Shown piece after piece: positions 26,070-33,448 of a DNA stretch of 52,459 nucleotides. The translations under genes and the position numbers were made by a program. The stretch is from positions 1 through 52,459 of the forward strand of contig CAMJBT010000015.1 of the NCBI GenBank assembly GCA_946403965.1. Direction: 5' to 3'. The notes under the pieces are model-generated. The model was not told the DNA's origin. It did not search any database and saw nothing but the letters and a program-made list of their open reading frames with translations. The stretch is from an uncultured Pseudobutyrivibrio sp. GTDB taxonomy: Bacteria > Bacillota > Clostridia > Lachnospirales > Lachnospiraceae. Each line of letters begins with the position of its first letter. Positions within the stretch are counted from its first letter, which is position 1.

Positions 26070-26774
26070 TTAAAGAATATCCTCTGTAAGAGCTGCCATA
26101 AACTCTTTTTTGCGAGCTCTACTTATTGGCAACACTTCTCCACTGGTCAATATTACTTCTTCCTTTTGAACTGCTTCTACATAGGAAAGATTAACCACAT
26201 AAGCATTGTGACATTTACTAAAACCATGTTCTGAAAGCATCTCCTCAAATCTCTTTAATGGACCTAACGTAACATAATCCTGATTGTCACAATGGAGGAT
26301 CACATTATTTCTTTGACTTTCAATATAATGAACAGTTTCTACATCAAGTTTCAGCTGCTTGTCATCTACGGAGATTTTTACATAGACATGCTGTTGTTTT
26401 GCTTTGACACGTGTTGTAGCCTTCAAAAAAAGCTGTTCAAACTGAGTATAGGGAACAGGCTTCAGTACATAACCCAAAGCATCAACAGCATACCCTTGTA
26501 CTGCATACTGTACCGTGGATGTGATAAAGATAATGATTACATCTGAGTCTACTTTACGTATTTTCTCTGCTGCAGCCATGCCATCTAAGTGCTTCATCTG
26601 AATATCCAAAAGGATAATATCAAACTGCCCCTTGTAGTCATCTACCAAATCTATTCCATCAGGAAGATGTGAAATGACAAACTGCTCCTTATGCTCATTT
26701 CCATATTGATTTATGTAGTTTTTTAACAGATTTGCCTGCTCGACCTCATCCTCAACAATGCATACATTAATCAT
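26070..26774 (-). CDS. LytTR family response regulator
   Basis: 234 aa from the ATG at 26774. The receiver domain (about 1-120) has the acidic pocket VEDE and the phosphorylation site in IILLDIQM. The C-terminal LytTR DNA-binding domain (about 135-232) has VHYIESQRNNVILH, FSKCHNAYVVNLSYVEAV and LPISRARKKEF. It is the partner of the downstream GHKL kinase. The start is uncertain, since the best RBS is weak and 13 nt away; an ATG at 26798 has none. Targets cannot be predicted from the window. Confidence 0.9.
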   Translation of the reverse strand: MINVCIVEDEVEQANLLKNYINQYGNEHKEQFVISHLPDGIDLVDDYKGQFDIILLDIQMKHLDGMAAAEKIRKVDSDVIIIFITSTVQYAVQGYAVDALGYVLKPVPYTQFEQLFLKATTRVKAKQQHVYVKISVDDKQLKLDVETVHYIESQRNNVILHCDNQDYVTLGPLKRFEEMLSEHGFSKCHNAYVVNLSYVEAVQKEEVILTSGEVLPISRARKKEFMAALTEDIL

Positions 26775-26848
26775 GTTTATAAAATACCTTACATTCAAAC
26801 AAAGTTCAATTAAGACACTCTTTATATAATTTAACCTAAGACAAAATG

Positions 26849-26887
26849 AAAAATCCTTGTGGACCGTCTAGTAAAGAAGTCCACAAG
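26849..26887 (-). terminator. Terminator after ddh
   Basis: CTTGTGGAC (26856-26864) pairs with GTCCACAAG (26879-26887); the minus strand then runs into GGATTTTTC. It lies 11 nt after the ddh stop. Confidence 0.78.
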
Positions 26888-26897
26888 AATATCTATT

Positions 26898-27875
26898 TTA
26901 TAAGAAGTGTGCTCTAAGCTCATCTGCTGCAACAGGTGAAAGATATGCTGGTGCAATATCAAATACAGTCTTTGCACCTGTAACACCTTCACTGTTCAAA
27001 CGTGATACCGCTCTTGCATAGGCAGTTAAAACTGCACCTGTGAATTCTGGATTAGAGTCAAGATTCAAGCTATATTCGATCACATGCTTATTTCCATCAA
27101 ATCCAGTTTCGCCAGTGTAGATTACACTTCCTCCATGAGGAAGACCACTGTGGTTCTTCTTGAGTTCCTCTTCTGTAATAAAGTTTACTGTAGTATCGTA
27201 GTCAGCAAAATAGTTTGGCATTTCTTTGATTTCTTTTTCAATGCGAGCCTTGTCCGCACCGTCTTCTACTACCACATAACACTCTCTTGTATGTTTTTCT
27301 CTTGTAGTAAGCTCTGGATTTTCACCATTTCTAACTCTCTGAAGAGCCTCTGGTACTGGCACTGTGTACTGTCTGGCATCAACAACACCTTCGATACGAC
27401 GAATAGCATCAGAATGTCCCTGACTTACACCCTTACCCCAGAATGTGTAGGCCTCTCCCTTTGGCAAGATTGATGTTGCATATAAACGATTCAAAGAAAA
27501 CATTCCTGGGTCCCAACCACATGAGATAAGACCAATCTTTCCAGCCTCCTTTGATGCCTTTTCTACATTTGCAAAATGCTCTGGGATTCTTGCATGTGTA
27601 TCAAATGAATCGATAACATTATAAAGTGCTGCGTACTTTGGAGTCATCTCTGGTAAATCTGTAGCACTTCCACCACAGATAATCAGAACATCAATATCTT
27701 CCTTTCCTGTATCCAAATCTGCTGTAGATTTCACTGGTACGTTAGTCTTCACTGTAACAGACTCTGGATTTCGTCTTGTATAAATAGCCACAAGCTCCAT
27801 ATCTTCACTAAGACTAACTGCAGCTTCAACACCACGTCCTAAATTTCCATATCCTAAAATTCCAACTTTAATCAT
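26898..27875 (-). CDS. ddh: meso-Diaminopimelate D-dehydrogenase
   Basis: 325 aa. NADPH-dependent enzyme of lysine and peptidoglycan precursor synthesis, converting tetrahydrodipicolinate plus ammonia directly to meso-DAP. The N-terminal Rossmann motif is GILGYGNLGRG; characteristic blocks are CGGSATDLPEM, SCGWDPGMFSLNR and KGVSQGHSDAIRRI. Length matches the family (about 325 aa). GGAGG precedes the ATG, and a TATAAT at 27908-27913 on the minus strand is the likely -10. The gene stands alone between two terminator-bounded units. Confidence 0.93.
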   Translation of the reverse strand: MIKVGILGYGNLGRGVEAAVSLSEDMELVAIYTRRNPESVTVKTNVPVKSTADLDTGKEDIDVLIICGGSATDLPEMTPKYAALYNVIDSFDTHARIPEHFANVEKASKEAGKIGLISCGWDPGMFSLNRLYATSILPKGEAYTFWGKGVSQGHSDAIRRIEGVVDARQYTVPVPEALQRVRNGENPELTTREKHTRECYVVVEDGADKARIEKEIKEMPNYFADYDTTVNFITEEELKKNHSGLPHGGSVIYTGETGFDGNKHVIEYSLNLDSNPEFTGAVLTAYARAVSRLNSEGVTGAKTVFDIAPAYLSPVAADELRAHFL

Positions 27876-27980
27876 CGTGATTCCTCCTGTCTTTTTTTCC
27901 TGTAGGTATTATATTGCTTGCAATCTAATTTTTCTACTATATTTCACTTTTATTGACAAAAATCCTCACCCTCATCATCA

Positions 27981-28009
27981 TTGAGAAACACACAATATTG
28001 TGATAGGAT
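27981..28009 (+). promoter_or_regulatory. Putative promoter of GH42 gene with internal palindrome
   Basis: -35 TTGAGA (27981-27986), 17 nt, -10 TAGGAT (28004-28009). A 12-bp perfect palindrome CACAATATTGTG (27991-28002) fills most of the spacer and is a candidate operator for substrate-responsive control. Confidence 0.5.
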
Positions 28010-28078
28010 TTAATCTATATGGGGGAAGCCCGATATGTTCTCTTCTAAATGAAGAGACTTAGTAAAGGAGAAGACGAA

Positions 28079-30124
28079 ATGAAAAAAGTATTGTTCCCAA
28101 AGATAAATGGGTTTTTACACGGGGGCGATTACAATCCTGAACAGTGGTTGGATAGGCCTGACATCCTTAAAAAGGATATTGAGTTAATGAAAGAGGCTGG
28201 CATAAACACCGTAACAATGGGTGTTTTTTCTTGGGCAGTCCACGAGCCAACAGAAGGCAACATCAGCTTAGATTGGCTTTCAGAAATAATGGATCGTCTA
28301 TACGATAATGGAATCTACACAGTCCTTGCCACACCATCTGGAGCCCGCCCTGCATGGCTTGATGAAAAATATCCATCCGCTATGCGTTGCAACGAAATGG
28401 GGGTTCGTAATCATCACGGTGTACGTCACAATCACTGTATGCAATCACCAGAATACAGGGAAAAAGTCCGAATCATTGATACTGCTTTAGCTCAGAAATT
28501 TGCAAAGCATCCTGGTCTTTTAATGTGGCACATTTCTAATGAATTAGGAGGATATTGCTACTGCGATACCTGCCGAAAGAAATTTCAGGAATGGCTTGCT
28601 GATAGATACGACCACGATATCAACATACTAAATAAAGCCTGGTGGACCACCTTTTGGTCTCACACTTACAACAGCTTTGATCAAATTGATCCGCCATACG
28701 CAAACGGTGAAAACTGTGTTCTTGGATTAAATCTGGATTGGAAGAGATTCTCAACCTGGTCTGCTACCGATTTCATGAAATTCGAAATTGATACACTACG
28801 TGCTGCTGGAGCAAAAGAACCAACAACCACCAACTTCATGGAAATGTTCTACGACTATGACTATCACTATATGAGCCAGTTTATCGATGTTATCAGTTGG
28901 GACAACTATCCTCAAAATCACAACAACTGGCAGACAGATGCAGCTCATATGTTGGAGCGTAGCTTTAATCATGCACTATTCAGAAGTTTAAAAGTAGATA
29001 AACCATTTATGATGATGGAATCTGCACCTGGTGTTGTTAATTGGCGACCTTACAATAAATATCGTCGTCCTGGTATGCACAAGCTTGTATCTTTACAGGC
29101 CTTAGCTGCTGGTTCAGACACTGTGCAGTATTTCCAGATTAGAAAAAGTCGTGGTTCATCAGAACAATGGCACGGTGCAGTCATCGACCATCTTGGAACA
29201 AATGACACCAGAGTATTCAAGGAAGTTGCTTCACTTGGAAAAGATTTAAAACGTATATACGAAGTCACTGGTTCCCTTTCAAATAATAAAGTTGCCATAG
29301 TTTTTGACTGGGATAATCGATGGGCTATAGATGATGCCTGGACTCTCGCACAGGATACAAAAAAATTTGACGAAACCTGTATGAGCATCTACAACGAATT
29401 TATGAGCCTTGGAATAGAGCCAGATATAGTTTCTTCTGACAGTGATTGGAGCAACTACAAAATTATCTGTGCACCAATGCTTTATGTTTTACACGATGGA
29501 ATTGGCAAAAAGATTGCAGATTTCGTTGAAGCCGGTGGCCAATTTATGAGCACCTACTTCACTGGTTATGTAAACAAAGATTTACTAGCTAACCTTGGCG
29601 GTTTTCCTGGTGATGGACTTGATAAAATATTCGGTCTTCACTCAGAGGAAATTGATGCTCTTTACCCAGAAGATCAAGTATCTATCAGTATTTTGGACAA
29701 AGCTGACAAGCGTTCACATTCAATTCAGGTACATGATTATCAAGAAATGCTTCGCGATGTTACAGCTGATGTTCTTGCAAGATACAAAGACGATTACATG
29801 GCTGACACTCCTGCTATCACAAGAAACAGCTATGGTGAAGGCCACGCATATTATGTAGCCTGCCGCACAGAACAGAACGACCTTGAGTTTCTTTATAGAG
29901 AAATGTTGGAACATGCTGGTATTTCATACAGAAAAATACCAGAAGGCATCGAGAAGCATAGCCGTTTCTCTGATGATTATAGATACGACTTCTATCTAAA
30001 CTGTACCGACAAACCAATTGCTATTAAGGATATCCAAGGCATCGACATCCTTTCTGACGAAAGTGTAGAGCATCAGCTCACCCTTGAAAAATACGGGGTA
30101 GCGATTATTAAAAATCATATCTAA
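28079..30124 (+). CDS. Beta-galactosidase, glycoside hydrolase family 42
   Basis: 681 aa from the ATG at 28079, which has AAAGGAG upstream. The N-terminal barrel begins GGDYNPEQW and contains the acid/base Glu155 in HISNELGGY and the nucleophile Glu314 in MMMESAPGVVNW. Four cysteines (Cys120, 160, 162, 165) form the zinc cluster seen in many GH42 enzymes. A trimerisation domain (about 390-600) and a small C-terminal beta domain follow. No signal peptide, so it acts on imported galactosides such as galacto-oligosaccharides or arabinogalactan fragments. It is a single-gene unit closed by a strong terminator. Confidence 0.93.
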   Translation: MKKVLFPKINGFLHGGDYNPEQWLDRPDILKKDIELMKEAGINTVTMGVFSWAVHEPTEGNISLDWLSEIMDRLYDNGIYTVLATPSGARPAWLDEKYPSAMRCNEMGVRNHHGVRHNHCMQSPEYREKVRIIDTALAQKFAKHPGLLMWHISNELGGYCYCDTCRKKFQEWLADRYDHDINILNKAWWTTFWSHTYNSFDQIDPPYANGENCVLGLNLDWKRFSTWSATDFMKFEIDTLRAAGAKEPTTTNFMEMFYDYDYHYMSQFIDVISWDNYPQNHNNWQTDAAHMLERSFNHALFRSLKVDKPFMMMESAPGVVNWRPYNKYRRPGMHKLVSLQALAAGSDTVQYFQIRKSRGSSEQWHGAVIDHLGTNDTRVFKEVASLGKDLKRIYEVTGSLSNNKVAIVFDWDNRWAIDDAWTLAQDTKKFDETCMSIYNEFMSLGIEPDIVSSDSDWSNYKIICAPMLYVLHDGIGKKIADFVEAGGQFMSTYFTGYVNKDLLANLGGFPGDGLDKIFGLHSEEIDALYPEDQVSISILDKADKRSHSIQVHDYQEMLRDVTADVLARYKDDYMADTPAITRNSYGEGHAYYVACRTEQNDLEFLYREMLEHAGISYRKIPEGIEKHSRFSDDYRYDFYLNCTDKPIAIKDIQGIDILSDESVEHQLTLEKYGVAIIKNHI

Positions 30125-30125
30125 A

Positions 30126-30170
30126 AAAAAAGACTTCCTTTAAAGTATTACTCTAAAGGAAGTCTTTTTT
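30126..30170. terminator. Bidirectional terminator between GH42 and DUF4097 genes
   Basis: A 17-bp perfect stem (30126-30142 with 30154-30170; core GACTTCCTTTA/TAAAGGAAGTC) is flanked by A- and T-runs. It serves the two convergent genes. Confidence 0.92.
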
Positions 30171-30171
30171 A

Positions 30172-30918
30172 CTAAAATGGCTTTTCCCAATGTTTACCAT
30201 TTACCTTCACACTACCAAATGAACAATCAGCCTCGATATTATTATCAGATGTTTCTGGTGCATTTATCACAATATCACCTGCAGAACAGTTACATTGAAT
30301 TTCGTTATATTTACCTGCAATATCAATATCTCCAGCATTAGCATTTACTTCGATTGCCTTTACATTAGCATCAACATTTATGTCTCCAGCGTTTGCCTCA
30401 ATTTCTATACTGTCTCCTGAAAGATCATTAATATCAATATCTCCTGCATTTACTTCCATATCAAGAACTGTAACCTTTATTCCCTGGATATCTATATCAC
30501 CTGCGTGAACATCCATGACAATATTATCAACAGCGTCCTTTGGAATCACAATATCTACTCTGCTATCATCATAAAGATTATTTACATGTGATACTTTCTT
30601 AGTCTGGTCAATTATTAATTTGCCTTTTTCCACCTTTACTGTTGGCTGGCACTTTTCTGGGAATGTAGTACTTACAGAAAGAGCATTTCCAGAAGTTATA
30701 TTAATGTCTGCAGCATTCATATCAATAACAATTTCTTCTACTGTCTCATTTGAGAAATCATATGCCTGCTCTTTGGCATCCCCCAGATTTACCTTTGTTC
30801 CAAACCAACTAAATTTGAAAAAACTGTATGTATGTCCAAATATAGCAACCACCACAACAACTAATGTTATCAACCATATTATCAATAAATACTTTTTAGT
30901 CCACTTCTTATTTTCCAT
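30172..30918 (-). CDS. DUF4097-type beta-repeat membrane protein
   Basis: 248 aa. One N-terminal membrane helix (about 10-30) is followed by a beta-helix-like domain with at least five copies of an (H/N/S)AGDI(D/N/V) motif spaced roughly every 18-22 residues, plus a related NAADIN copy. This is the repeat pattern of DUF4097 (putative adhesin) proteins. It starts within 4 nt of the HAAS gene stop, and its RBS lies inside the end of that gene. PadR-HAAS-DUF4097 is a recurrent Firmicutes gene set, likely concerned with envelope stress or surface properties; the function is not established. Confidence 0.82.
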   Translation of the reverse strand: MENKKWTKKYLLIIWLITLVVVVVAIFGHTYSFFKFSWFGTKVNLGDAKEQAYDFSNETVEEIVIDMNAADINITSGNALSVSTTFPEKCQPTVKVEKGKLIIDQTKKVSHVNNLYDDSRVDIVIPKDAVDNIVMDVHAGDIDIQGIKVTVLDMEVNAGDIDINDLSGDSIEIEANAGDINVDANVKAIEVNANAGDIDIAGKYNEIQCNCSAGDIVINAPETSDNNIEADCSFGSVKVNGKHWEKPF

Positions 30919-30921
30919 GAT

Positions 30922-31893
30922 TTATTCCTCCTCCGCTTCAAATGCAACAATAAGTATCCTATGAAGAATTGCTGCAATTGGCCAAATAATCCATGTAATA
31001 TGCCAATACATTGTAACAAAGCTAATCATAAGATATAAACATGTGATTGTTGGCCAATACACTTCCATTACACCTTCAGCGAACTTGCTGGTATACACGA
31101 TGTCCCCATTATCTCTTCCGTAACTACCGCTAATAGTTGTGGAATCGTTTAATTTCAAAACCTTGTCATAACTTCCCATAACTGTGCATGCATAAATAAT
31201 CATCAATACGCCAACACCCACAAAGTAAAATATACAAAGAGATAATGAATCCGTAATATCAAGTGCTACAACTGGTATCCAAAGAATAAACAGCATAACG
31301 GCTACACAAATCATCAATGCATGTGCAGTTCTAAATGCTTTACGCTTTGACTTGACCATATCCGCAGTCGCCATGTCAATCTGGCAAAGCTCCTTATCAA
31401 GGAAACTCCACTCGCTACCTCTAATCCCTGCCAAAATAAAAAGTGCCACCGCAACAGCAATACTTACAAACATTCCAGAAATTCCAAGTCCCTCAGCGAA
31501 TCTGCTTTTACTAAATAGCTCAGATATCACTGGCCAGGTAACAGATGTGATGCATAGAAGTACTCCAACACCGATTAACAATCCATTAACTCTGACAACT
31601 CCTAAAAATGTTTCAATCTCATCCATTCTAAGGAAATGTCTTGGTCTGGACTCTTCTCGATCATGAGATTCTTTAACTTCCTTTTGGAGGCCAAGATCCT
31701 CAGCCAGTTCATCCAGATTGCCAAACTCAGAAATAACAGTACCTACAGCAGTATTTTCATTAACACCATCTTCTATCATTTCGTTATATTTATCTTCCAT
31801 CATCTGCAAAAGCTCGTCCTTAGCTTTTCTGACTTCAGGAGTATTTGGCATGCTTGCAAACATTGCTTCTAAATAACTCTTTATTGTTTCCAT
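30922..31893 (-). CDS. HAAS domain (DUF1700-like) membrane protein
   Basis: 323 aa. The first ~75 residues form the helical HAAS signalling domain (YLEAMFASMPNTPEVRKAKDELL, GVNENTAVGTVISEFGNLDELA). A hydrophilic linker and about six membrane helices follow. HAAS proteins are typically encoded beside PadR regulators and are thought to bind them or transmit a membrane signal. AAAGGAG precedes the ATG, 20 nt after the PadR stop. A role in controlling the PadR-like repressor is inferred from context only. Confidence 0.8.
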   Translation of the reverse strand: METIKSYLEAMFASMPNTPEVRKAKDELLQMMEDKYNEMIEDGVNENTAVGTVISEFGNLDELAEDLGLQKEVKESHDREESRPRHFLRMDEIETFLGVVRVNGLLIGVGVLLCITSVTWPVISELFSKSRFAEGLGISGMFVSIAVAVALFILAGIRGSEWSFLDKELCQIDMATADMVKSKRKAFRTAHALMICVAVMLFILWIPVVALDITDSLSLCIFYFVGVGVLMIIYACTVMGSYDKVLKLNDSTTISGSYGRDNGDIVYTSKFAEGVMEVYWPTITCLYLMISFVTMYWHITWIIWPIAAILHRILIVAFEAEEE

Positions 31894-31913
31894 ATTTTTC
31901 TCCTTTAAATCCC

Positions 31914-32252
31914 CTAACGTTCAATAAATCGTTCAATTACTTCTTTTGTCAAATCCCATTCCTCACACTTAGTGTGATAAAATGCCTTACCGGCCTCTGT
32001 CACCCTGTAATAGGTTCGCTTCTTGCCATTTCCTTCAGGATCTGGGTCTGCAACGAATGATTCGATATATCCGTTTTTCTCCATTCTAGTGAATGCAGAA
32101 TAAAGAGTTGTTTCCTTGATTATGTATTTCTCTTCAGTTATCTGTTTAATCTGCTTTGATATCTCATAACCGTAGGATGGCTCTTTTATCAGGATACTAA
32201 GAATCATGGTGTCGTTGTAGCCACGAATTACGTCACTACTAATCTCAACCAT
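31914..32252 (-). CDS. PadR family transcriptional regulator
   Basis: 112 aa, the short PadR form. The winged helix holds ILSILIKEPSYGYEISKQI, TTLYSAFTRMEKNGYI and a wing with GNGKKRTYYRVTEAGKA; a short C-terminal helix mediates dimerisation. AGGAGG sits just upstream of the ATG. It heads the PadR-HAAS-DUF4097 operon. The leader carries tandem repeats that are plausible binding sites, so autoregulation is likely. Confidence 0.9.
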   Translation of the reverse strand: MVEISSDVIRGYNDTMILSILIKEPSYGYEISKQIKQITEEKYIIKETTLYSAFTRMEKNGYIESFVADPDPEGNGKKRTYYRVTEAGKAFYHTKCEEWDLTKEVIERFIER

Positions 32253-32270
32253 ATATATCCCTCCTATGTC

Positions 32271-32298
32271 TATCGTACTACGTCTATCATACTACGTC
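32271..32298 (-). promoter_or_regulatory. Tandem 14-nt repeats in the PadR operon leader
   Basis: Two head-to-tail copies of TATC(G/A)TACTACGTC (32271-32284 and 32285-32298) differ at one base. A GATGAA/TTCATC palindrome follows (32300-32315), and another CGTAGTA-type copy (minus strand) lies at the -10 region. Likely PadR operators. Confidence 0.55.
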
Positions 32299-32325
32299 TG
32301 ATGAAGTATTTCATCTGTTGAAGTA

Positions 32326-32354
32326 AATATACTACGACAGCCGAAGTATGTCAA
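32326..32354 (-). promoter_or_regulatory. Promoter of the PadR-HAAS-DUF4097 operon
   Basis: On the minus strand, perfect -35 TTGACA (32354-32349), 17 nt, -10 TATATT (32331-32326). A long leader of about 65 nt then carries the repeats. Confidence 0.85.
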
Positions 32355-32399
32355 CACCTTTTTTAATTTTTACAGTGGGTGGAACTATTATTGGGGTGT

Positions 32400-32427
32400 G
32401 TGACATAAGTGTGATAATTCGTATGAT
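32400..32427 (+). promoter_or_regulatory. Promoter of the 43-codon gene
   Basis: -35 GTGACA (32400-32405), 16 nt, -10 TATGAT (32422-32427). Together with the AGGAGG at 32513-32518 it leaves a leader of about 95 nt before the small gene. Confidence 0.55.
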
Positions 32428-32528
32428 ATTATTTTTTCAACAAAAGGTGCTACGGAAAATAAAAAAGTAGCCGATAAGATATTTAGAACAAAAAAGATTC
32501 TAAAAAATTCATAGGAGGATTTTAAAAA

Positions 32529-32660
32529 ATGGTAATTGGTGAAATCATTAAATGTTGCACAATCGAGGAGGTTTTTAGAAAGGCTTTTGACTTACAAAGT
32601 CAGGGAATTAAAACAGAGTTTGTAACAGCCAACACTCTTAGAGTAGTTGGATTTGCATAA
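32529..32660 (+). CDS. Small protein of unknown function (43 aa)
   Basis: The ATG at 32529 has a perfect AGGAGG 10 nt upstream and a promoter-like pair further up, and the gene ends before a strong bidirectional terminator. The product begins MVIGEIIKCCTIEEVFRKAF and ends NTLRVVGFA. It looks like a compact alpha/beta mini-domain with a CC pair at residues 9-10, without a signal peptide or membrane helix. I do not recognise a family. The complete set of expression signals makes a real gene much more likely than chance. Confidence 0.65.
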   Translation: MVIGEIIKCCTIEEVFRKAFDLQSQGIKTEFVTANTLRVVGFA

Positions 32661-32718
32661 ACACAATTTTGGTAATAACTTTTTCTTTTTCATTTTATTT
32701 CTTCCTTTTTACCCAAAG

Positions 32719-32760
32719 AAAAATAGCTACCGGGAGCGATTGCTCCAGGTAGCTATTTTT
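32719..32760. terminator. Bidirectional terminator
   Basis: AAAAATAGCTACC (32719-32731) pairs with GGTAGCTATTTTT (32748-32760), with an inner GGAGC/GCTCC stem. It ends both the 43-codon gene and the convergent 7-TM gene. Confidence 0.9.
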
Positions 32761-33425
32761 TATCCACGTGTTCGCAATGATCTGTACATGAACAGGCAAA
32801 GCAAAATTTCTCCAATCATTGAAAAGAAAAAAATCAATTCAAAATTTCCGGTGGCTGGTCCTATTGCTGAAAAAACAAACATAAAAAATCCAGCTAAAAA
32901 GAAATTAGGTTTTTTCTTTTTGATCCATACCCATATTCCTGACCCGATTACAGGAAGTACTGTTCCAAAGGATAAAAGTCGTCTTACCTTTTCGGCCCAT
33001 ATTGGTGTAAGGTCAGATGTAACATAGCGATATGTTTTGCCTAAAGTCTCAGGCTCCAACTTGACAGCAAATCCCTGAGCTGTACCCACAACCATTAGTA
33101 TGATGGTTGCTATCCAAAGAATTTGCATTGGACGCTTTTTTAATTCCAAAGTATATCCGCATATTGGAAACATAAGCGGAATCAACATGCCATGGGCGAT
33201 AAAGCGTACCTTACTTATACTTTCAGTCATCCCATCTGGATTTATTGAACCTAATGCAATCAAAAATGCATCAAGGAAAAGTCCTATGGCAACCATAAGC
33301 ATACAAAGTGTAAGTGGACTTTTATCCCTGGAAAACTGTCTGAAAAACAGCATCATAAACCCTAGCTCAATCAACACGATTAGGCCTATTCCAATATTCA
33401 TATACTCGATTATAAAACTATTCAT
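32760..33425 (-). CDS. Seven-helix membrane protein of unknown function
   Basis: 221 aa with about seven hydrophobic segments joined by short loops, including a basic IKKKKPN loop after the fifth. No enzyme or transporter motif is apparent. It follows mutS2 by 23 nt on the same strand and may be co-transcribed. The RBS before the ATG (GAGAG) is weak. Its stop codon lies at the edge of the terminator stem. Confidence 0.6.
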   Translation of the reverse strand: MNSFIIEYMNIGIGLIVLIELGFMMLFFRQFSRDKSPLTLCMLMVAIGLFLDAFLIALGSINPDGMTESISKVRFIAHGMLIPLMFPICGYTLELKKRPMQILWIATIILMVVGTAQGFAVKLEPETLGKTYRYVTSDLTPIWAEKVRRLLSFGTVLPVIGSGIWVWIKKKKPNFFLAGFFMFVFSAIGPATGNFELIFFFSMIGEILLCLFMYRSLRTRG

Positions 33426-33448
33426 ATTACTCTCATTTCTAAAACTAT

